A stretch of DNA of 64,000 bases from Gracilariopsis chorda (Eukaryota; Rhodophyta; Florideophyceae; Gracilariales; Gracilariaceae): positions 124,001 through 188,000 of the forward strand of contig NBIV01000072.1 of the NCBI GenBank assembly GCA_003194525.1, given 5' to 3'. Below are positions 56,065 to 64,000 of this stretch, one piece after another; position 1 is the first letter of the stretch; every line of letters starts with the position of its first letter. Position numbers and translations under genes: made by a program. The notes below the pieces were generated by a model. It saw only the letters and a program-made list of their open reading frames with translations. It was not told the origin of the DNA and ran no database searches.

Positions 56065-56862
56065 TGAAGGTCAATGCCCTCAAGGAGGGATACTCTTCGC
56101 ACTTGGTTGATTTCCCTAATATTTCGGTAATGTAGTCATTGCATGAACTACCACCACTAATAGTACATTGGACACAGGGGACAGACAAGAGTCAATTGGC
56201 GGTTGGCCACAGTAGTGGGCATGAACTACGAAAGTGGAGTAGTGTAGTTAATTTTATTTATTATTTTCACACCCATTTCGGAGATGGCTAGTACTTATTG
56301 CGCCAGCGAGTTGCCGTGGCACCAGAAAACCTTTCCCAACAAGGGACCCCACCCTGGGGAATTGGCTCTAGACCTGACCCTCTTTGTGTCTTCTCTACTC
56401 CTCCTTGGAGGGAAGCACCATAGCATTTGGAAAGTCTAACCCCCTTGCCTATCTAAAGGACCCGAGTATTCGGATTGATATTCCAACTGTCTTGGTGTTC
56501 GCCTTGCATAAGGTTTATTTACTGGCACTGCCGTTAGTCTTCTTCACGACACTCATACCTCAGCTTCCCCTTTCGTTTCCCTTTACAGGGTGGCTTTTCC
56601 GCTACCGACGGCTCGTGTTCGCGCGTGCCACTAACGTGGAAACCTCACCTCTCTAGAGGACCACCACCCTCATACACCGCTCCTACGGATACCCCATTCT
56701 TGCCTCGACCTCCCTGCGCAAGTGGCGAAGGGTGGCCTCGGCCTTACAACCCCACATAATCGTGCCACTCCCGGGAGGGCGCTACCCAACTGGGCTCATC
56801 TCTAACGAGGAAAGATCCGGCACGTCTTTCGGTGCACCCCTGCTTCCGGGCCTTGCACTACA
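56065..56862 (+). repeat. B2-family LTR, right arm of a large inverted repeat
   Basis: Starts TGAAGGTCAATGCCC and ends GGGCCTTGCACTACA. It faces the LTR at 55191-55974 across a 90-bp spacer that shows no gene. No plain target duplication surrounds it. Confidence 0.88.
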
Positions 56863-57803
56863 AAAACTAAATCTGCGGCATCGTATACAAACTTTATCAG
56901 TTCATCAACACACTATGTCAACCATTTACCAATCACACGCTGCTCAAACGCTACACATGCCGTCAATTTCTAAGCTTCAGCAGCCTTTCTTCGTCAGGAA
57001 AGAATCAACTCCTGTCCAACTAACCCGGCAAACTACATATTGACGATAGTTTGAGGTCCATGAGTCCAATTTATGACATATTTTACCAGTAGCAGACTTT
57101 CAAAACCCTTATACACATGATAAAATTTAAGGCTATAAAATTTTAGCAACTGTAGTATTCTATAGTGTCTCTTATGAGAGAAAAGTGGGACACAAGCCAG
57201 GGAAGAACATTTTTTATGTGCGGAAGAGATGTTCTAGTCATCCATAACCGTAGATGAACATAGCGGAAAAAATGGGATTTCATGGCAACTACTTTCAAAA
57301 AATAGTTGCAACATCACTTGAGCGTCTCATAAAACCATTTATAGGCATTCGTTTTGACGACGCACATGGAGAGATAGCTGAATGGAGGCCGCAGAGCCAT
57401 CCCTTGTTTGCAGCCTGCACCACACGTTCCAACGTTATCTATTAAAAAAGAACCTCGCTATACTCGCGCCTCATTGGCCAGGTAAAACAGCGCAGCAGGT
57501 GACTGCATAGGATCCGATAGATACATTATAGCCGTTCAAACAATAATGTAGCATGGAGCCACATTATCGGGAACGAAGATCAATAAAATGGTCATATCTC
57601 GACAACGCAGGACCCAAATGCAACGGCGCCAAGTCCACAAACCCGGCTCCCAATTGCTTTCTATCACGAGAGCGCAACTTTGCTGTAGCAAGTCGCAAAG
57701 TCATCTACGCGGCTTCTGTTTAACCCCTTTCAACAACCCAAATACGTACATTTCATAATGTGAACAAGATCTTTACAGCATCTGGCGTCTATTTTTCAAA
57801 TAT
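56863..57803. other. 0.9 kb without a recognised gene
   Basis: Short ORFs only (57254-57445 and others) with no motif I recognise. No RNA gene or repeat was identified. Confidence 0.4.
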
Positions 57804-58375
57804 CTACTTCGTTGCTCCGTCACCACTTCCACTTGCAATCCTCTCATTATCCACCGTCAGCTGTGTCTGCATAAGTGCTGCCAACTTTTGCGCTCGCGAG
57901 TGCCCTTCATCACGACGAAGCCGGCGGTTTTCATTTAAGCGCTTGCGCAGAATTGCGCACTGTCGTGTAAGCTGGAAAAGACGGGTAATATCCGCCTTTG
58001 GTTCCTTGTGGTCCGCTGTCTCTTTCGTGGCAGCTTTAGAGGCAGTAGTATCTCTCTTATGGGTCTATCGTTCATTCAAAGCCTCCATCACCGTGTCATT
58101 TGTGATGGCACCAAGAGTATTACTTCTGACGTATCTTCTTCCCTCCACAACCACGTCTCGTAATCGGGTACTGCCGCTCTGGATAATCCTCCCAACAAAA
58201 ACTGTTACTGTGACATTACTAACATTACCTCCATTTCTATCGGACATGTACTTTCTTAACGGCTCAAGGTTTGGAGAGAGAAGTTTGGGGTCCCAAATGC
58301 CAGTCTTCTGAACGGATATTATGATCGGTGCAGTATATTAACTTTCGTAGGCGTTTTCTTTACACTGCCTGACAT
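57804..58375 (-). CDS. hypothetical charged protein gene, possibly with one short intron; one internal stop
   Basis: On the minus strand a protein-like reading runs from about 58307 to a TAG at 57804: KTGIWDPKLLSPNLEPLRKY, MSDRNGGNVSNVTVTVFVGR, VVVEGRRYVRSNTLGAITND, then after an in-frame TAG at 58062-58064, THKRDTTASKAATKETADH, ITRLFQLTRQCAILRKRLNE and AQKLAALMQTQLTVDNERIA. The second part is strongly charged and looks coiled-coil. The frame is open upstream of the ATG at 58247. A possible 35-base GT...AG intron (58308-58342) would join it to MSGSVKKTPTK starting at 58375, keeping phase. I do not recognise the protein. The internal TAG makes a pseudogene likely, unless it lies in another unseen intron. 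It could be a host gene or a gag-like fossil. Confidence 0.45.
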
Positions 58376-58399
58376 CAAATGCGTCGAGTTTGCCTTTCT

Positions 58400-59399
58400 G
58401 TTGGGCTTCACAATACATTTTCTGCTGCAAAAAGGATTTATACGAGAAGATGACCGTAACGTCGAGCAGCTGCGTTACATGCGAGGTATGAGATGGAAGG
58501 GCAAAAGAAACTACAGAATTGCCCTGAAACAGGTTCAGGGTCTTTTACTGCACATGCGCCCTGTACAGCAATGCGTGCACGCATATCTTATGGCGAGGTG
58601 GATCATAAATGATTCATTACCGACATGGCATCGGTTCAGCTCACGTATAAGTGGAACCTCGGAAATACTGGGTCCAATTTGATATGATTTTTAATTGGTA
58701 TTTTTAGAACCTTCGGGGATAATTTGTGTGGTATCTGGAACAGATGGACGCGTGGCAAGCGTAGGGATATTGTTCATGGTTGGTATGATTCACACGTGTC
58801 GTACTGTGCCGTGGCTGGCAGTGCCGCCAAGTGACAGAGTTGTGTGGACCACAAGTGTTACAAACTACAGTAGTAGTATTCTTAGTTTATTGTGGCCCAA
58901 TAGTACCTAAGAGGGGACGCCCTAACCGTTTCACCCTGAAGACAAGACAAGTTGTGACTTGGCTCTGAGTTTATCGCCTGCGCGAAATTACCAACTTCTG
59001 CTGGAGTATCACCGTGTTCGGTCTCGTTACACTCACTCGTACAGTATTACCAAGGACCGCAGATCTGTCTGACCCCGTGGATTCACCCATTGTTCACTGT
59101 TTTTAGCGTTTTGGCTACTTCCCATTGTAAAAACAGATAGCCGTTCGAGTCAGTATTGATTTTTGCCGTGCTGGCTGAACAAGCAATAAACGACACCGCT
59201 GGGTCTTTTTTGGCTTTCTGCACGACCCGCCCGGTTGTACTTTGCCTTTAAATATCTCCCCTTTTTCCGTTTTCCTTTTCTGGACTCTCCGTGGACCAGA
59301 ACAACGCACACACGGACCTATGTACTACCTAGACCAGTTCGTAATTCGATTCTCGGTATCAACTCTGTCAGTATCGAGGGCACGCTCTCTGGGGATGGA
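58400..59399. other. unassigned sequence, possibly with an old B1-type LTR remnant
   Basis: Around 59190-59240 the words GGCTTTCTGCACGACCCGCCCGGTTGT and flanking bases resemble the GCTTTCCGCACGACCAGCC region of the B1 LTR (about 10525 and 21295), in the same orientation. The rest is too diverged to align by eye. No gene is supported here. Confidence 0.25.
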
Positions 59400-60137
59400 T
59401 GTTGAGCACTTATTAATTTTCCAATTGTTTGGCTCATCTTCATTACTGTGTCACGGCTTGGCCAGATGCCCGGTAGCAACAGACTCTGCCCGTGTTATAC
59501 GGAATTTCCACTGTAGTGGATAGGATTATGCTATATATTTATTTATTTACCTAATTTTTAAAGTATGATACAGCTTGTACTTAGTGCGCCGGCGAGTGGC
59601 CGTCACACCAGTACACCTTCCCCAACAAGCGTCTCCAACCTGGGTAATTGGCTTCAGACCCCACCGCTGTTGTATCTGCTCTACTCTTATTTGGAGAGAC
59701 GCACGGTAGCATAAAAATTCAAACCTCTTGCCTATCTAAAAAATCCGGGTATTCGGTTTGTTTTTCGAACGGTCATGGTGGTCGGCTTGTATAAGATTCC
59801 TGTACCGGAAGTGCTCTTAGTCTTCATGACGACACTCATGACGCAGCTCCTTTTTATTGTTCCTTTACAAGGTGGCTTCACCGCTACCCACGGCTCGGTG
59901 TCTCGCGTGCCACTAACTAGGAAGCCTTACTTTTCTGGAGGACACCCACACACAGCTTCTACAAATACGTCATTCCTTTCTCGACCTCCCTGCGCATGTT
60001 GCAACACATGGTCTCGTCCTAACAGACCGATATAGTCCTGCCGATCCTAGGCGGGCTCTACCCATCTGGGCTCACTCCTAGCGAGGAAAGACCCCGATCG
60101 TCTTTCAGTGCACTCCCGCTTCGGAGCATGGCAATAA
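59400..60137 (+). repeat. old B2-family LTR
   Basis: Clearly related to 49717-50512 and 56065-56862 from about 59580 (TACTTAGTGCGCCGGCGAG) to TCTTTCAGTGCACTCCCGCT near 60100, in the same orientation. It is more diverged, and its left third is hard to align. It ends near 60137 in a decayed version of the TTGCACTACA end. It lies just beyond the transposase reading that comes from the right, and so may have been inserted in that transposon. Confidence 0.7.
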
Positions 60138-60244
60138 CGTTTGTATCGGTAAGCCACCTTGTTTCTACACCCAAACACCGTTTTTGTACAAAGGAACTTG
60201 TCGCTGCGCCTATTTCACAAGAGAGCAAAGCTGCAAACACTTTG

Positions 60245-61083
60245 TGAGGATTTTTCGCCTAGTGAAAATGCTCCACACGCTCAATAACTGTCAAGAAGAA
60301 TAAGCATACGATTTTTCTTGCGCAGATGTTTTGTCTCATGTACAAAACATTATGCCCATTCAAACACTATTTCCGTGTCAGCCCGAGGAGTGTTTAGTTG
60401 TAAAAGGTAAGATTTCGGCAACACTGCATGCAAGAATTGCAGCTGGCTATGAACCTTGCCGTAATGTGGTAATGGTCATGGAAATACAACAACAGGTTTA
60501 TACGTCTTGCGGCTTTTTGACACCACCGACATGGTTGTCACGCCATCCAAGTGCTCTTTTGCGGTCAACGATTTTTGCACAAGTTGTGATCCTTTCCTTC
60601 CGATTTCTTTCCGAAGAATGCAGCCTTACATGTTTGCAAAAGAAGCGCCGGACACGTGGGTGTTAAATATGTGTTCCGGGTGGTTGATTTTATGGCTCTT
60701 TGAAGCTGCCTTCACACGAGCTATATGGTCGATCAGTTTTTCTGGTGCGATAGCCTCGACTTCTCTGTCCTCTACTATTTGCACATAATGTGTTTGTAGT
60801 TTGTTTCTCTTTAGAAAGTGATGGACCTATCCGGAAGACGGGGGATTATCAATAAAACAAATTTGCTCTAAGCGGTATGGAGCAAGAAGTGATACATACT
60901 GTTTCAAAAGATCTTGCATCCCCTCTCTGCTAAGGGGTATGTTATTTTCTGCAAACCCAAGAAGAGTGTGGGAGATAATTGTTTTCTCTTGTAAACAGAG
61001 TTTGGTAAGATGTTCACATTTCAGAATAGTTAGTAGAATTTCGGATGGCTTTCGAGGTTGTGGTGCCGGTACTTTGCTATTTC
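60245..61083 (-). pseudogene. pogo/Tigger-type (CENP-B/jerky-like) transposase pseudogene
   Basis: The minus strand reads, in one frame, a CENP-B-like HTH region (ISHTLLGFAENNIPLSREGM near 60960; GWVHHFLKRN-like segment near 60830, where the Trp position is a TAG). It continues with VEDREVEAIAPEKLIDHIAR and NHPEHIFNTHVSGASF, at the place of the first catalytic Asp motif (IFNxDExG), which is not conserved. After a TAA it goes on with GRKGSQLVQKSLTAKEHLDG, VTTMSVVSKSRKTYKPVVVF (the KGS...vTvl...G...P..vf core). Then, after another stop, come TEIVFEWA, FVHETKHLRKKNRMLILLDS, where the second Asp is retained. At least four in-frame stops make it dead. Terminal inverted repeats were not found, and the left end runs into an old LTR. 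Confidence 0.7.
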
Positions 61084-62640
61084 AAGCTTCAAAGACGCGT
61101 CTGAGAAAACTGACAGACACGTTGTGTCTTCTGGAGACGGGTTCTCATGAAACGTGAGATCTATAAGCTACTTGAAAGCTCACAGTGTAGATGAAAAACC
61201 GTTGCCACTAGCTTGCGGTCTGGACCAATCTCTTGAAGCTTTTAGGTTCGACAACCCGCAGTACCTGCACACTCCGCATTACCGCCATGAACTACCTAGT
61301 CGGCTGTCACTAACCCACTAGCACCATTGACTGTAAGACAAGATACTATACACAAGTCCTTATGAGGGCCTCCGTTCTATAAATTTGAAAAGGAAGCTAA
61401 CAATTGGCCGAGCTATATTGCACAAAACATAACAGTTCTCAAATGCATTTCAACACACTAAAAGTTAGCGGAAGTATTCACCAAACCCCTTTTACGCAAG
61501 CAATTCACCGATTTTCGCGAAAAAGTCCAAGTCGAACTTCAATTCGCATGAAAAGCGATGCAGCAAAAACGGGACTTGTCAAAAACCACCACGATCCCTG
61601 CTGCGTCACTTTTCCGAAATATCAAACATTTGAGTAGAAAAACAAAGCCCTGAAGAAAGATCTCGACGAGAAAGACGAAGGCTGAGCTTTCTTTTTACAT
61701 TCAGCTCCCTTACTTTTGGTAATTTAATCTTGTTGAATCTTCACTGCCGCTTCTGCTTGAATTTATAGTAATGAATCTCGTTCCGTTAACGAGCGACGCC
61801 GGGTATATTTACGGCCAACAATGCTATACCTGTTTCTTTAATATGCCAATTTTTCGCTATTAGGTTATTCATGCTGTTCAAGGTTTTAACCATAGTTCCT
61901 ACGCTCGTGTAGTTCTTGAGATAGTTGTCATTTAAGTTTGACGCGGACCTCCGCCACCGCGCGGTTTCCCAACCCCGGCCAGTCTTCAGAGCTGAAGTCT
62001 AAACGTTTCTATGTTGATGCCAAATCGTTGCCATCAAAACAATAAAGAGCGCCCGTTGGCGGGAGACCGCCTCGTGGGAGAGACCGTACATCCTTCTTTT
62101 CACTGACTGCAGTCAATGGCTGGCACATTAGCGAGAGTGCAAGAAGGCAATGAGAAACTGTTCTTCACATTGACCCATGAGGAATAACACACAGTACAAT
62201 TACGACCGCGATCAGGGGAGGAGTGGGGGGGTACGTATGTATTCTCTGTGGCCAATCTTGTTGCCCAGGTATAGAGCAGATGCAACCACCCACACCACTT
62301 ATCCGCACCGTATATCAACACTCCTGGTATGAAATTGCATTACATCAGTAAAATGTAGTACTATAGTGTATTTCAAGAATACCACTGGAAATGTTACGGT
62401 CGTCCGTTATTCAGACTTTATCCAAACGTTGCATCGAAATGGGAGCTCGCTCCTTTTACATACCCTTACACGTTGCTCAGAAGATCTGTATTCATAATTC
62501 AGTTTTAAGTGGATGGTACGGTAACGTATAAGAAAAGAACTCTTCACCCTCAACCCAACACCGGGGGGGCATTAGAGAGCATGCCCGGATTGAAATTTGT
62601 ATTTCCATAAGATCTCTTTATCTAAAACAGGTTAACGCCT
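61084..62640. other. 1.5 kb without a recognised gene
   Basis: Short ORFs such as 61404-61637 show no motif. It may include the amino-terminal coding part and right end of the pogo-type transposon. AATAAA occurs near 62040, but no gene could be tied to it. Confidence 0.4.
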
Positions 62641-62642
62641 TC

Positions 62643-62650
62643 TATAAATA
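62643..62650 (+). promoter_or_regulatory. TATA box of zinc-finger gene 2
   Basis: TATAAATA lies 136-143 bp before the start codon of the gene at 62786, a plausible distance for a leader of about 110 bases. A small upstream ORF (62653-62838) would overlap the main start codon in another frame and could damp translation if it is in the transcript. Confidence 0.55.
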
Positions 62651-62785
62651 CAATGAGCACAACAGCGAATATAACTCTTATCCACGAACAACGTCAAACA
62701 GTAGTGCCAAGACAATCACTAGCAGCAGCTATCATCAACATAACCATACCTACTACACGTCAGAACAAAACAAAGGACCTCTGTA

Positions 62786-63421
62786 ATGTCCTCAGGAAAC
62801 AATTCACAACAAATAAATCCTTCCCCACTGTCTACTGACATGTATCACCTATTAAGCGGCATGTACGGCGATATATCGGGAATTTATCCGACTTCAGGAT
62901 CAGCGGAAGTTTTAGACATGATTGACCCTTCTCTGCTGCGCTTCTCAGATGAAGAATCCGAAGCATCTGCGTGCTCAGAATCCCACCAGGTCCGAAAACG
63001 TAGGAGAACGGAGTGCAAAAGTTGCTTGAGCCCATTTAGAAGCCGTACCGAAGCTGCGGAACATCAGAAGAACTGTCCAGTAGCATATACCTGCGAGAAG
63101 TGTCACTTCTCGACAACGTCTGCCGCAAAAATGCAACGTCATCAAGCGAAGCATACCGCAAAGCAGTGTTCTGTATGTAACAAGACGTATTATTCGAGAG
63201 GTTCTCTGGACAGTCACATCCGTCGGAATCATAGACAAACGCAATGCATTTGCGAATATTGTGGAAAGGTGTATTCAAACGAAAGCAGTTTGGGAAGGCA
63301 TATTCGGCAAAAGCACCCAGACATGATTCAGGGGCAATTTGAGTGTTCACACTGTCACCGTAGCTTTTTCTCAGAAATCGGCTTGAGAAGTCATGTTTCC
63401 CAAATACACCCTAGGATGTAG
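62786..63421 (+). CDS. host C2H2 zinc-finger protein 2 (211 aa)
   Basis: Probable nuclear DNA-binding protein. Residues 1-70 are acidic and Ser-rich (IDPSLLRFSDEESEASACSE), followed by a basic stretch VRKRRR that could act as nuclear localisation signal. Zinc-binding units follow: CKSCLSPFRSRTEAAEHQKN ending in Cys (C2HC type), then CEKCHFSTTSAAKMQRHQAKH, CSVCNKTYYSRGSLDSHIRR, CEYCGKVYSNESSLGRHIRQ and CSHCHRSFFSEIGLRSHVSQ, each completed by a final His. The start at 62786 (TGTAATGTC) is the first in frame and lies downstream of a TATA box. The ORF ends right after the fifth unit, yet more finger sequence follows in other frames, so the stop may be a late mutation, an intron boundary or a sequencing error. 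Not closely similar to the gene at 43737. Confidence 0.8.
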   Translation: MSSGNNSQQINPSPLSTDMYHLLSGMYGDISGIYPTSGSAEVLDMIDPSLLRFSDEESEASACSESHQVRKRRRTECKSCLSPFRSRTEAAEHQKNCPVAYTCEKCHFSTTSAAKMQRHQAKHTAKQCSVCNKTYYSRGSLDSHIRRNHRQTQCICEYCGKVYSNESSLGRHIRQKHPDMIQGQFECSHCHRSFFSEIGLRSHVSQIHPRM

Positions 63422-63537
63422 TAAGAAGAGGACGTAACTGTAAAATTTGTGAATGTGCATTCAATAGCGACACTCGTGACGACTTCACGAGGCATATTCG
63501 CGGTGCGCACGGAATTCAGTACGCATCGTACGCGTAG
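63421..63537 (+). pseudogene. further zinc finger in another frame after gene 2
   Basis: Directly after the stop of gene 2 a different frame reads VVRRGRNCKICECAFNSDTR and DDFTRHIRGAHGIQYASYA, a complete C2H2 finger (CX2CX12HX4H), then stops at 63537. This suggests the gene once had at least one more finger, and a shift of frame cut it off. Confidence 0.65.
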
Positions 63538-63670
63538 GAAGCAATGCTTGCACAACGAGAAAACACACTGCAAAGCTAAGGTTTGCAGCGACAGAAGAAA
63601 ACGAGTAGACGTCCGCCGACGAGCACAAACGATAAGACTTTTTGGTCCAAACTCATTTGGACTCCATTGA

Positions 63671-64000
63671 GTATTCTCCTCATCGGTTGCGCTCACAGTG
63701 CCGAATGATGTGGCAAGCCAACTAAGATTCGAATTTCAAGCGGTTGCACCAAAAAGTGCAGAAATGCTTTGCGACCAACGCACAACCTCTGCCACGTCAT
63801 GCTCCCAAACTAGGCTCCAAGAAAAGACCATCCCGATTTGTTCAATATGTAAATGTGCTTTCCTAGAAGACTTGCTAGGTGCAAAGAGCAGAAAGGTACC
63901 ATATGCGCGATTACCATATAAGCATGAACTGGCTCAGAACAGTTCGCAGCTCTGCTTTTCACTCCAAACACTTTTCGATGACCCAGATGGTACGCATCGA
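63671..64000 (+). pseudogene. open frame to window end with a zinc-finger-like CX2C unit
   Basis: A frame without stop for 110 codons runs off the right edge. Near 63830 it reads KTIPICSICKCAFLEDLLGA, similar to the NCKICECAF start of the finger at 63439, but the His pair is not evident. The first ATG in frame is at 63764. It may be a later exon or decayed part of zinc-finger gene 2, or a separate gene continuing to the right. Confidence 0.4.

Noticed and set aside
57760-58311. 183-codon plus-strand ORF
   Set aside because: The minus strand at the same place reads a more protein-like charged sequence; the plus reading is its hydrophobic shadow.
58401-58682. 93-codon plus-strand ORF (MGFTIHFLLQKGFIREDD...)
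   Set aside because: Somewhat protein-like, but short, without motif, homologue or context; not enough to call a gene.
59115-59309. Basic 64-codon minus-strand ORF as C-terminus of the pogo-type transposase
   Set aside because: Position is plausible (left of the LTR), but the sequence shows no feature beyond basic residues, and it overlaps a possible LTR remnant.

Overview
This is eukaryotic nuclear DNA made mostly of layered LTR retroelements, with a thin scatter of host genes. There are no bacterial operons and no CRISPR array. The two host genes that can be read with confidence are small, apparently intronless C2H2 zinc-finger genes, and one more host gene (a mitochondrial carrier) is a pseudogene. 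A compact-gene, LTR-rich genome of this kind would fit a florideophyte red alga, but the organism cannot be fixed from the sequence alone; treat this as a weak guess.

Layout. 1-5230: the right-hand part of a Ty3/Gypsy element (A) that looks whole as far as it is visible, with a chromodomain-bearing polyprotein and a 356-bp 3' LTR. 5.2-7.05 kb: old LTR-like debris. About 7.1-9.87 kb and 21.59-22.95 kb: the two halves of an old Gypsy fossil (D), split by an 11.7-kb Gypsy element (B1, 9879-21581) with 937/936-bp LTRs and an ATTTT target duplication. B1 carries, downstream of its chromodomain, an extra gene on the opposite strand. 25.8-30.66 kb: a minus-strand Gypsy fossil (C) with a chromodomain and a further sense-strand accessory ORF of 170 aa. 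30.67-34.08 kb: the 3' end of a relative of B1 (B2), inserted in the gag of C. Its antisense gene is an intact 595-codon ORF with its own polyadenylation signal, convergent with the chromodomain. 34.1-37.1 kb: unassigned sequence with one tRNA-like unit. 37105-42528: a whole-looking Ty1/Copia element whose two 214-bp LTRs appear identical (GTTGT target duplication). 43.7-44.5 kb: host five-finger C2H2 gene. 45.9-46.06 kb: an older solo Copia LTR (GTACC duplication). 46.19-47.42 kb: pseudogene of an SLC25A39/40/Mtm1-type mitochondrial carrier. 48.35-48.68 kb: LINE RNase H remnant. 49269-55119: a second, older Copia element (minus strand, 276-bp LTRs about 88% identical, ACAGT duplication) whose primer-binding site matches the anticodon arm of initiator tRNA, with a nested B2-family solo LTR. 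55191-56862: two B2-family LTRs head to head, forming a large inverted repeat. 57.8-58.4 kb: a hypothetical minus-strand gene. 59.4-60.14 kb: an old B2-family LTR. 60.24-61.08 kb: a pogo/Tigger-type transposase pseudogene. 62.6-64.0 kb: a second host C2H2 gene with zinc-finger remnants continuing past its stop.

The most interesting observation is that two separate members (B1 and B2) of one Gypsy lineage, with long LTRs sharing a TGTRGTGCAA/TTGCACTACA terminal pattern, both hold a homologous antisense gene between the chromodomain and the 3' LTR. I recognise no known family for its product. The arrangement recalls the antisense genes of some retroviruses and of a few plant Gypsy elements.
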